NCBI GenBank assembly: GCA_019454045.1 | Contig: SKCR01018437.1 | Coordinates: forward strand, 183,774-247,773 | Direction of reading: 5' to 3' | DNA from: Zanthoxylum bungeanum | Lineage: Eukaryota > Streptophyta > Magnoliopsida > Sapindales > Rutaceae | Length of the DNA stretch: 64,000 bases | Shown here: positions 1-10,066 of the stretch, one piece after another | Numbering within the stretch: position 1 is the first letter of the stretch | How the letters are laid out: each line of letters starts with the position of its first letter | Position numbers and translations under genes: made by a program | Notes under the pieces: generated by a model | The model's input: only the letters and a program-made list of their open reading frames with translations | Databases searched by the model: none | Told to the model about the DNA's origin: nothing

Positions 1-847
1 CCCAAATCGGATAAATGCCAAATTGTTGGTTATCCTAGGGATACCAAAGTATAGTACTTATATAACTCATAAGAGAACAATTTAATTGTTGCTCACCATG
101 CGGTTTTCCTAAGAGGAATACCTATATGCAGTGGTAAGTGGGAGGATAGTAAAACTCGATGAAAATCGGAGTAATACTGTTCCAGGCACCGAATCCTAAT
201 AGAACATAAATAGTTCATCAAGGATGAAACTATACCAATAATCTTCGAACACACAAGAACCGCGTTAGTCGGAGAGAGTCAGAAAACAACCTGGGGTATG
301 GGTTTCTGATCTCACCTCATAAAGATGTCAATCTTTTAAGGTATACCAACTGACTATGTATGAGGAAGTAATACAAGGTATCGACTCCCAATTATGGCAA
401 AGTGCCATGATCTCCGAAATGGATTCCATGTATATCAACTATGTTTAGACACTAGTTGATGTACCGCAAGGCATTGTGCCTATTGGTACTATATAAGTCT
501 TCAAGGAAGACATACATGGACGGCAACATACCAACGTACTAAGCTAGGCTTGTAGCGAAAAGGTATCGTTATCAATATTGTGTTGATTACGACGAAACCT
601 TTTACATGTTGCCACGGTAAATCCATTTGGATAATGCTTGCTGATGCTGTATGTTTCATTCATGAAATATGGCAGCTGTAATACCAAAACCGCTTTCCTT
701 AACGGAAACCTTTTGGAGGATGTTTATAACATCCTGACGGTTTTTTCGTACCATAACTAGCAAACAAGGTTTGCAGGTTATTCGATCCATGTATGGATTG
801 AAGCAAGCATTGAGTTCTTGGAATTATCGTTTTGATGTAATCATAAT
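1..847 (+). pseudogene. Element A pol remnant: integrase C-terminus and N-terminal RT
   Basis: The first bases encode a decayed form of the copia integrase C-terminal segment (PKSDKC then VGYPR, as in B near 9130-9170). It runs through the RRSERV-like linker into RT. The RT block has lost its usual GCKWVFKKKT motif: around 507-534 there is a net 2-nt deletion relative to B at 9631-9660, and the codon for Trp is a stop. The same lesion is present in C and J. The fragment ends at the CACTA insertion, in the segment corresponding to B near 9975-9990. No reading frame of useful length survives. Confidence 0.82.
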
Positions 848-878
848 CACTACAAGAAAAAAGGCTTTTACTGATACT
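848..878 (+). repeat. CACTA left terminal inverted repeat
   Basis: About 31 bp match the right end (5758-5788) in inverted orientation with two transition differences. The terminal CACTACAAGAAAA is the classical CACTA end. Confidence 0.93.
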
Positions 879-1170
879 AAATTAGTGTCAGTAAAGGGTT
901 TTACTGACACTATATAAATGTGTCAGTGTTGCCGCAGCCAGAAATCACTGACACTAGTTTCTAGTGTCAGTAAACGCTAATACTGTAGTATCAGAAAATT
1001 ATTGACACTATGGTATCAGTAATCTCTCACACTATTTTAGTGTCAGTAAATTATTGACACTATAACATCAGTATTTAGTGATACTATAGTGTCAGTAAAT
1101 TTTGTTACTGCAGTATGAGTATATCGCATATATTTGATTTTTAGTGTCAGTAATTATTGTTACTATAGTA
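866..1170. repeat. CACTA left subterminal repeat array
   Basis: At least ten copies, in both orientations, of a unit close to TTACTGACACTA (inverse TAGTGTCAGTAA) lie within 300 bp. CACTA elements typically carry such subterminal repeats as binding sites for their transposase accessory protein. The unit also forms part of the terminal inverted repeat. Confidence 0.9.
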
Positions 1171-2299
1171 TCAATATCCGTCAATATCTTTTAAAATTTA
1201 AAAATCGTATTATTTCACAATTATATTTCTTATGTTTTGTAATTAAATTAATCATAATATATATATATATATATATACCAACTCAATGAAATAAAAAACT
1301 AAAAAATTACATTTATATAAAATTCGCAATATAATAGATTAATCGTATTAATCAATTCAACAGTATCACATGATGAATACAAAAACTCCATAGACAATCT
1401 TTAAATTAACATATATATATTTCAAAAACTACTCTTAAAGTCCCACCAAAATGTCATGCCCCCACCAAAATTCATGATACTTGTTGAGAAGCCTGCAACA
1501 ATCCCCCAACAATATGATATCTGGCACAAAATCTGAAATTATAAACCAAATGTTAAGAATTAGATGGACTTCCAAAAAAAATCGATATCTTCATAAATAA
1601 AAACATTAAATACATCCAAATAAAAATACAAAATATAAATACAAAATATAACCCTAATCTAATTTTTGTCACATAAAGCACTTATTGACAATAACCATAC
1701 CAACAACCTAAGAGCATGCATATAAAAAACCAAATGACATCCATAATAACAAGTTGTATCTTTCATACCGCTACATAATCACCAAAACAAACAAATCAAT
1801 AACATACAATAAAAAGCATAGAAATAAAGAGAAACATCTAGGGCAGAGGCTAGTATTGCCCAAAATCCTACATTTGAATTCATCAATTTACACACTTTTA
1901 CAAGCAATCATGTCGGCTTCATTCCTCAGAGTATACTCTAACGCATTGTCCAAACTGAACTGGTTTGGCAGCAGTTGCAAGGGAAAAAATTTGGAGGGCA
2001 TTGACAAAGCAAAACCGATACAAACTTATCCCAACTGCAATCAAGTACAATTTACTGTATGCCCAACATTATCTAACAAAAAATTGTGGTAGTATTATGT
2101 GACACACAATGTCAAATACTTCAAATGTCTGCAAGTGTTTGTGTCAAAAAATTCTTAAAATGAAAAATAAGTTCATCATCATTTACCAGTACAAGATAGT
2201 TTACACAGATTCATCTTACACATTCTTGAATTTGAATAAAAAGAATGAAATCGTTAAGAAGATGAAAAGTTAATAACATTGTTTTTGTAATTTTTTAAA
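1171..2299. other. CACTA interior without recognised genes
   Basis: AT-rich sequence with an (AT)n microsatellite at about 1257-1276. A 112-codon frame on + (1754-2092) has no recognisable motif and probably arises by chance or from captured untranslated sequence. I see nothing else. Confidence 0.6.
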
Positions 2300-2540
2300 C
2301 TTTACCTAGAAGCCACACGAACATTATACTCCTTGCCAGGATGGTAAAATTCAGCAGAGAATGCATATATCATCCGACCACAGGAAAAAAAATATCACCA
2401 CGCTAACCTTGCAGTAATGACATTATGATTTCAATGGTTCTAGGAAATGTCAAAAAGACCAAGGTAAAAGTAAACCTTGTCACGAAATCCCTTCTTACCT
2501 TTCATTTTATCAGCAAACAAATGCTCCAGCAGGTAACCAG
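2300..2540 (-). pseudogene. Possible captured exon fragments of unidentified origin
   Basis: On the minus strand two short stretches look exon-like. One (about 2494-2535) reads GYLLEHLFADKMK and is followed by GTAAGA. The other (about 2307-2386) reads MIYAFSAEFYHPGKEYNVRV and is followed by GTAAAG. Both end at plausible splice donors. I do not recognise the protein, and no clear acceptors or continuous frame connect them. They could be from the same captured gene as 3143-4773 or from a second locus. Confidence 0.35.
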
Positions 2541-2649
2541 GAAAATACATATTTACAAAAAACTGTTATATTAAATATTTAAATTGCAATTTGTCCTATA
2601 GTCAAGTTCCTTGAAAATATTAGATAGCTAAGACTAATTCAGCAAATTA

Positions 2650-2766
<117 letters not shown>

Positions 2767-3142
2767 TCAAAAATATTTGCTTTCTAAAATAAGTGAGTCC
2801 TGCTGCTAAACAACAATGTAATGAGGATAAATGTTTTACCAGTGTCAAAGAAGTCATCGATCATTTGATAAATGAAAGAAATGTATTAATTTGGAATATA
2901 ATGCAGAAAACAATATTCAAAACAGCTTAGACACAAAACAAGTTTAAAAAAGGTGATCTGGTTTTGATCAAACAGGGAAAAGCAGTTTTTATAAGATTTA
3001 AGGAATCGGTGACCCATAAAGCATAGAAGTCCTCAGAAAACAAATGACAAATAGGAGATACTTTCGTGTATGCTTATGGAAGCAATCATCATTCGCTGGA
3101 AAAGTACAGATTACAAAACTTTAGATGATGAGAATTGCTTAC

Positions 3143-4773
3143 AGGCTGGTAGTTTGGCATGTAAAAGACTGGTCTAGATTGGCCAACAAGCATCTGCTGT
3201 CCATACTGCAATCAGATGGATAAGGGTAATAAATGTCTAATCAGATGATACAAGCATAAGTACCCCTGATTAATGTCGTAAGAAAGAACATGCAGTCTCT
3301 GATACAAATTTGAAGCCACGTCATACCTGGGGTCCATGTGGATGATAATATGTTTGGGGTGACTGCATTGGTGCAACCTGATATATGACAGGCTGGTGCC
3401 CAGCTACCACTGATCCCATCTGAAAATTTAAGTTAGCCACAAATATCAAACAAGTTGAACAGCATGCATTGAGATTTTTCATGAAATGCATGTAATTTCC
3501 ATCTAATGGAAGCATAAAAGTCATAACATATTAGTAAACATCATAAGAAGAGAATTTGGATTGGTTTAAGTTAAAAACTAATCCAAAGTTAAAAACTAAT
3601 CCCAATAAAAAACCATTCACACTCCTTACATGAAACCATGAAAAATAAGGCTTGAAGGGGAAAAAAATTCAACTACTTACTCCAAAACCAACAGGCAAGC
3701 CATGCATATGTGGTACGGCAGACACATTTGGTGGATGATAGAAGGCATTATCACCAACAGGAGATAGAGGCCTAGCAGGCACTTGAGAGGGAATGAAACT
3801 CTTTGCATTAGGATTGAATTTAAATTCCTGAAACCCATAGACGAAGAATATGTTAACACATTGAGAAGAAAAATATTTAACACGGGAAGAGAGTATAGTA
3901 AGAATAAACACTTAAGTCATCTATCTTAATGTATTTGTGACAGCAGTAAAGTCAAATGATCATATAACACCCATAATATCAATCACACCTTGGCATGGGG
4001 ATTCAATGTTGATTTTTCAGAAGAAAAAGAACCCACTGATGAGCTTGGAGATAAACCAGGAGCATTAGAAGCTAGAGTGGTAGCTGCACGATCTGAATTA
4101 GACGATGCAGAACTACCAGGTCTTCCACGAGGATTTACAGATTGTAATTCTCTAGGGGCTTTACTAGATACTGCAGCTTCCAATGGTTCACCATGGGAAC
4201 TTGTCTTTTCATTACCCTTAGATAAAACAATAGATGTCGTATATGAAGTTGCATTCGCAGATTGTCCCACTTTGTCAGTTCCATCCATCTCACTGTTTGG
4301 TGACGATTGTGAATCTATATCAAACATTGCACGTGGTTAGCACCATAAACTTACTGGAGAAACAATCATAATCAAAATAGGTGTAAATTAGATTACATGC
4401 TGATGATTAAGAAATTAATAGTGATATTTTCAAAGTCAAAAAATCAAAAATTCAAAATACAAATGCAATTTATGAAAATTGGCATCTCATGAACATTAGT
4501 ATCATACATCAGTCTAGTTTCAATCAAATTGTATTCACTCACCCCCAGATTTTAGCAATTGAGCATCCTCTGGTAGCTGCAACAGATTAAGAGCAAAGGA
4601 AAAAGGAATATATATGTTAGAAGAAAATAAATCATAAGCACATTCACAAGGCAACTCCAAGTTTCCACCAGTAATTACGCAATAGTAACCAAGTCTAACT
4701 CACCGGCTGCTTTTCTACAAAATCCTTTGCATCATTATTTCCTCCACGATCACGAAGCAAATTCTCCTGGACC
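3143..4773 (-). pseudogene. Captured ataxin-2/CID3-CID4-like gene fragment, six exons with intact splice sites
   Basis: On the minus strand six exons can be read with AG acceptors and GT donors: 4773-4704, 4576-4543, 4314-3989, 3827-3681, 3419-3327 and 3205-3143. Their phases fit, giving one frame without stops across about 733 nt. The junction of exons three and four creates STLNPHAKEFKFNPNAKSF, a PAM2 motif. PAM2 binds the C-terminal MLLE domain of poly(A)-binding protein. Together with the Ser/Asn-rich part before it and the Tyr/Pro/Gln-rich part after it (YGQQMLVGQS, FYMPNYQP), this matches the C-terminal half of plant ataxin-2-like CID3/CID4 proteins. The LsmAD part and the true start and end are missing or unrecognised. 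It is a transduplicated copy; whether it is transcribed cannot be told. Confidence 0.82.
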
Positions 4774-5046
4774 CTATAAATTCAAATGTTGAAACCCAGT
4801 CTCATAGGATAGCACAAGTTATCTTACTCATGGTTGTAAAAACAGCTTTTTAAAAACGTAGAATCGTACGTTTTTACGATCATAGGGATTAAAATCTGGT
4901 TGAAACGCAACAAAATCGCAAATAGGATAAAAACATATCAAATTGTGATTTTTAGGGGGTGGAAATTGTAAAAACGCAAGTTTTGGGGCCATTTTGATCA
5001 AATGTCCCAAAGGCGTCGTACCTGGACAAAATAGAAATTGAAAACC
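4774..5046. other. CACTA interior, probable captured intron or flank
   Basis: AT-rich, with a short inverted repeat AAAAACGT...ACGTTTTT around 4851-4877. It lies directly upstream of the first recognised captured exon and may be captured intron. I see no gene. Confidence 0.4.
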
Positions 5047-5268
5047 CTAGCTCCTCTGTTTCTTTGTTCTGCACACACACAGAAAATCAGAAATTACAAA
5101 CCCTAGCCCCCCTCGTGAATCTTGAACAAAGCATGAGAGAAATTCTAAAACCCTAGCCACTCCTCTCCTCTGACTCATCTTCATCACAATCCCAAAGGGC
5201 TTAAAGGGTAATTTCGCAACAACTTTCCCAGTTTCCATTCAAACAGAGAATTCAACAACCCAAAAACA

Positions 5269-5412
5269 ATGAAAAGAACAAGGGCCACAACGGCACCGGA
5301 TTTGAATTTGAATAAGGACAAATCACGGCCGGATTCTTTCACTGGGCTTTCGCTTTTCATGGTTTCGAGTTTCTTGGAGGCCTTGTCTATGGAGGATTTG
5401 AGGGATTTGTAA
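5269..5412 (+). pseudogene. Short open frame in the CACTA interior, possible captured first exon
   Basis: An ATG-started frame of 47 codons (begins MKRTRATTAPDLNLNKDKSR, ends EALSMEDLRDL) lies on + near the right end of the element, after a segment with repeated CCCTAG motifs that resembles a plant 5' leader. The composition looks coding, but I recognise no family. It may be the 5' exon of a second, divergently oriented captured gene. Minus-strand frames across the same bases (5047-5238) are equally unassigned. Confidence 0.3.
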
Positions 5413-5604
5413 GAGTTGGTTCGGTAAATGAGAAGCCATGTGAGTGATTCGCAAATGATGATTGTGCGACAAGAGTTGGTTCGGCAAGAGTTGGTTCAGT
5501 AAATGATTCGCAAATGAGAAGCCATGAGATTTAGTAATATATGCGAAAAACGTCACTTCCGTGAGGTGTTGGTTCGACTCCAGACGACTACGCGTTTTTT
5601 TTTT

Positions 5605-5775
5605 TTATTTCTTACTGATACTATGGTAATAGTAATTACTGACACTAAAATCACTGATACCATAGTGTCAGTAATTATTGATATTTAAGTGAAAAACACG
5701 GAAATAGGCACATTTACACGTCATTTCTGACACTTTTAGCCTAGTGTCACTAACCTTAGTGTCAGTAAAGGCCTT
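5605..5775. repeat. CACTA right subterminal repeat array
   Basis: About eight copies of the same TTACTGACACTA-like unit as at the left end, in both orientations, some decayed (for example ACTGATACTATG). Confidence 0.85.
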
Positions 5776-5788
5776 TTTTCTTGTAGTG
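5758..5788 (-). repeat. CACTA right terminal inverted repeat
   Basis: Inverted copy of the left end, terminating in CTTGTAGTG and followed by the AAT target duplication at 5789-5791. Confidence 0.93.
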
Positions 5789-5791
5789 AAT

Positions 5792-6664
5792 GGTATATGA
5801 TTTAATTTAAAACGAAAATGATTCTTGTGTATATAAGAAGGTTAGTGGGAGCGCACTGAAAATGATTGTCCTATAAATAATGATAATATATATCATTTCT
5901 TGGAAATGATATTCCCAAATACAATTGGTGAAAGCTTGGCTTTCGAGAAAATTCTCCGTGGAATTCTTGGGAGAAACAACCTTTATTCTAGGAATAAAGA
6001 TCTACTGGGATAGATTTAAAGTTGTTAACATTCTCCGAGAAATCATACATTAATAAATGTACGCGACCTAGTGTCTCATACGCTTTGAGCATATGGATTC
6101 ATAATCAGGCCAATCCAAGTGATAGTCATTGGATTGATGTTAAGAACATCCTTATGTATCTTAGAGGAACTAAGGATGTTGTCTTAAACTATGGAAAAGG
6201 AGAACTTGAAGTGACTGGGATCACTGTTGCAAGTTTCCTAACCGATAATAACGACTATAAGTCGCAAAACGGTACTATAAAGTTTGAATAACAGAACAGT
6301 GAGCTGGAAATCTTCCAAGTAAGATACTGTTACCGAATAAACAACAAATGCGGGTTATTGCTGCAGCTGAGGCAACAATAGAAGCCATTTGGATCGAAAA
6401 TAAATCTAATTAGATTAGATATAGTTCTGTTACCAGTTGAGCTGGGCTTCAGCGCAGGCTAAAGAATTAATGGTCTCATCAACGATCCAAATATATACTT
6501 CGATTATTCATCTGATCCGTTCGGATCATACATCGTGGCGATGTGATCATCGAATAAATCGCATCAGATGATAGTCATGCAAATCCGCTGACGAAAGTTT
6601 TTTCTCAGTAATTTGAGCGAACCGTATATAGTTCGGGTGTAGGACACTCGAGCGACTGGCTATA
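5792..6664 (+). pseudogene. Element A pol remnant: RT C-terminus and RNase H
   Basis: The sequence resumes element A after the CACTA. It parallels B's RT end and RNase H (21803-22600 and 24631-24820): a decayed YVDD region, SVSYALSIWI-like segment, YGKGELEVTGI, AVSWKSSK relic, and the tail before the polypurine tract. Relative to B it has lost an internal piece between the LGI segment and the SYALSI segment and carries multiple stops. The longest frame, 6022-6291, is only 89 codons. Confidence 0.82.
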
Positions 6665-6679
6665 GGCCAAGTGGGAGAT
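6665..6679 (+). other. Element A polypurine tract
   Basis: GGCCAAGTGGGAGAT immediately precedes the LTR start TGTTGGACA. The same tract precedes B's 3' LTR and, inverted, follows the left LTRs of C and J. It primes plus-strand DNA synthesis. Confidence 0.85.
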
Positions 6680-8489
6680 TGTTGGACAGTTATGACCCAT
6701 AGCGTCACTATTTGTACAGATCATGGTGTTGTTGTATAAATTAACTATGTGACAAAGGAAATTGCTTTCTAATCATTTATGATTAGATCACCAAGATGTA
6801 TAAATGATAGGAGGTCCATATGATTAGTTCCTGGATTGAGATGATATGAGACACTATCAGTCCACGAAGGATTAATCGTTAAATATCCCTAGTCAGAGTA
6901 TCATCGAGATTGGACATCGATAATGCGCAAAAGAATAGTATTACACTTGTGCGCGTTGTGAGGGCATAACGGCATAGTTCTCATATATTTGGGTATATGA
7001 TACTCATGCAAGTGTAGTAGGAGGTTGTGTTTTACCGATGGTACGGGAAACAGCTTCGCTCTGGATAGACCCCTCGGAATTCCATTGGTAGTATGACTAT
7101 GTGTCTATGGAAGTCCGAAATCAGGGTAGGTGTATTTGGTCTTAAATTGAGACTTGCACCGCTAATACTTGCGACAATCAATATACTTTGGTTTTAGGTC
7201 GTCCAGGGCTTTAACAGGTTCTGTGTACGCCTCTGCTGGATATATTGAGAATCGTAGTGTGTTGGGTGTGATGTCGAGACGGATGTATCACTCTAGTCAT
7301 AGTGGAGATGATCGTCACGTAGGATACGAAACTCGTTCTCTTAAATGCTGCAGCTATCGGGATATTATGACTAGGTCATGTATATCCGATTATAGAGACT
7401 AGTTACCAGAGATCCGATATGTGCTTCGTACGAGGCAGACACATTTCCAGTCCTAGGCCTAGCATGTGCCATCCGATACTGGATCGAGAAACGCAATACT
7501 GTGTATACTACACATGATATAGATCACATATTCCTGTAAGGATATTTTTGGAGAATCGGGTAGGCATGGCGCTTTGCTAGAAGCCAACCTTGTCTTGTAA
7601 ATCGGTACAAACGTAGTACGAGGTACTTACGTGTTCGGATAGTCCGACGACCGCATTTACTGCCAACATATCTGGGGATCTCATGGGTCACTTCCCGAAG
7701 ATTCACCGATGACGTATGACTCGCACTTTATTAATCTGGGATTAATGAGAAGAGAGAGAAAATTAATCTGGGATTAATTACGGAGATATTTTATCTGGGA
7801 TAAAATATCATTTAAAAGAGAGATAACGATTAATTTGGAATTGATCGATAAAATAATATATTCGATATATTATACGAAATTGGATTTAGATGCGGAATTA
7901 AAATTAGATTTTAAGTTATGTGACAATTGATTGATTGAGTGATGTGAGTTGATGGAAGTGGTTGGAAAGCTTTTTGAAAGCTTGATTGACATATATTATT
8001 ATTTTAAATGTTTGGTATATGTTTTGATTTTTGAAATCAATAAACCAACTAATACACATTTTTCATTCTCTCTCTTTTCTATTATCTCACGTTTTGGAGC
8101 CAAAAATTCCTCTTCTTCTCTCTCGGCCAACAGCCCATTTTTCTTTTGTTTTCTTTTCTGGTTGGACCGAAAATGAAGAGGAAGAAAAGAGTGATTTTTG
8201 TGGAAAAAATCAAGAGTGCTAGCACACATCGGAGTCTTGCGAAGGTGATAGGGAAACCCACCCGTGGGCTTGGAATACCATCACAAAATCTTGGAGCTTG
8301 GATCATTGTCGAAAATGGGGACACATTTTGCAGCTCACTGCCGAGACTCCAAGGAGGCAGAAAATGATTTTTTTGTTGTCCACTGCATCGCTCAACCGCT
8401 CGATGTAAGTATTCCGCAATTTCCTCGATTGTATTCGCACATGTGTTTTATGCTGATTTATCGATCCTTTGGACCTTAGAACTCCAACA
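6680..8489 (+). repeat. Element A 3' LTR
   Basis: 1810 bp from TGTTGGACAG to GAACTCCAACA, with TG...CA ends. The 5' 60 bp (TTATGACCCATAGCGTCACT) are shared with the LTRs of B, C, D and J. The middle contains the inverted-repeat array built on AATTAATCCCAGATTAATT (7728-7805). The frames at 7949-8480 are non-coding LTR sequence. Confidence 0.9.
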
Positions 8490-9420
8490 TTCATATGACG
8501 TCTGCGAATCTTGTTTATTAGGCAAAATGCCTAAAACACCATTTAGCGGTAAATGTACAAGTGCCACCGAACTGTTAGCCCTCGTTTATAGCGACGTATG
8601 TGGGCCCATGTCTAGCCAGGCTAGAGGTGGATATGAATACTTAGTAACCTTTACGGATGATGCATCGCGTTATGGTTATGTGTATCTTATGAGACACAAG
8701 TCGAAAACCTTTGAGAAATTCACAGAGTTTCGACACGAAGTATAAAAACAGACCGGCAAAAGTATTAAAACATTACGGTCGGACCGTGGTGGAGAATACT
8801 TAAGCAATGAGTTTCTTGATTACTTGAAAGAATATGGTATTCTATCACAGTGGACTCCTCCCGGAACACCTCAATTAAACGTTGTGTCCGAACGGAGAAA
8901 CCGAACTTTGTTGGACATGGCAAGGTCGATGATGAGTCGCAATGAGCTACCTATTTCCTTATGGGGATATGCATTGAACAGTGCAATACTTATTTTGATT
9001 AAGGTTCCGTCAAAGTCTGTTCAACAGACTCCGTATGAGATATGGACATGAAAGAAACCGGGTTTCTCATTCCTGAAGATTTGGGGATGCTGGGCATACG
9101 TTAAACGTTTGGAAGGTACCAAACTAGAACCCAAATCAGATAAATGCCTATTTGTAGGTTATCCTAGGGAAACCAAAGGATATTAATTTTACAACCCACA
9201 AGAGAACAAGGTATTTGTTGCTCTACATGCGGTATTCCTTGAGAAGGAATTCCTAAATGCAGTGGTAAGTGGGAGGAAAGTAGAACTCAATGAAAATCGG
9301 AGTGATACTGTTCCTGGCACAGAATCCTTAACGGAATATGAACAGTTCATCAAGGATGAGACTGTACCATAATCTTCGAATACACAAGAACCGCGTAGAT
9401 CAGAGAGAGTCAAAAAACAA
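8490..9420 (+). pseudogene. Element B integrase (partial, interrupted by stops)
   Basis: The frame opens with the pre-integrase end (CESCLLGKMPKTPFSG) and enters the rve catalytic core: YSDVCGPM with the first Asp, TFTDDASRYGYVYL, LRSDRGGEYLS with the second Asp, and the GTPQLNVVSERRNRT block with the Glu. It then reads QTPYEIWT, FLKIWGCWAYVKRL and DKCLFVGYPRETKGY, the copia GKGY-like integrase end. In-frame stops fall at 8743-8745, 9049-9051 and near 9184. The usual WNG of the family is LNV here. The enzyme would insert the cDNA into the genome. Confidence 0.88.
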
Positions 9421-10066
9421 CCTGTGAGGTATGGGTTTCTAATCTCACCTCATGTAGATATTAATCTTATTGAGGAAGACGAACCGACTACGTATGAGGA
9501 AGCGATACAAGATATCGACTCCGCTTTATGGAAAGAAGCCATGAAGTCCGAAATGGATTCCATGTATACCAACCAAGTTTGGACACTGGTTGATGCACCA
9601 GAAGGCGTAAAGCCTATTGGTTGTAAGTGGGTCTTCAAGAAGAAGACCGACATGGATGGCAACATACAAACGTAAAAAGCTAAGCTTGTAGCGAAAGGGT
9701 ATCGTCAACGACATGGTGTCGATTACGACGAAACTTTTTCACATGTTGCCATGATTAAATCCATTCGGATAATGCTTACTATCGCTGTATATTTCAATTA
9801 CGAGATATGGCAGATAGACGTCAAAACCACTTTCCTTAACAGAAACCTTTTGGAGGATGTTTATATGCAACAGCCTGACGATTTTGTCGTACCAAAACAT
9901 GCAGACAAGGTTTACAAGTTAAATCGATCCATTTATGGATTGAAGCAATCATCGCGTTCTTAGAACCAACGTTTTGATGAGATCATAAAAGAATATGATT
10001 TCGTACAAAACGAGGATGATCCTTGTGTATATAAGAAGGTTAGTGAGAGCGCACTGACATTCATTG
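9421..10066 (+). pseudogene. Element B reverse transcriptase, N-terminal part
   Basis: Reads ALWKEAMKSEMDSMYTNQVW, then KPIGCKWVFKKKTDMDGN, AKLVAKGYRQRHGVDYDETF, QIDVKTTFLN and YGLKQSSRS, the standard copia RT order. Stops lie at 9673-9675 and 9961-9963. The segment breaks two codons before the YVDD catalytic motif because element C is inserted at 10067. CATTG at 10062-10066 is repeated at 21803-21807. Confidence 0.9.
10062..10066. repeat. Target-site duplication of element C, left copy
   Basis: CATTG, identical to 21803-21807 on the other side of element C. Confidence 0.92.

Noticed and set aside
1754..2092. 112-codon + frame in the CACTA interior
   Set aside because: No motif, AT-rich composition, and no splice or promoter signals that I can support.
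3990..4340. 116-codon + strand frame in the CACTA
   Set aside because: It is the antisense shadow of the long captured exon (3989-4314); the minus strand has splice sites and the PAM2 motif.
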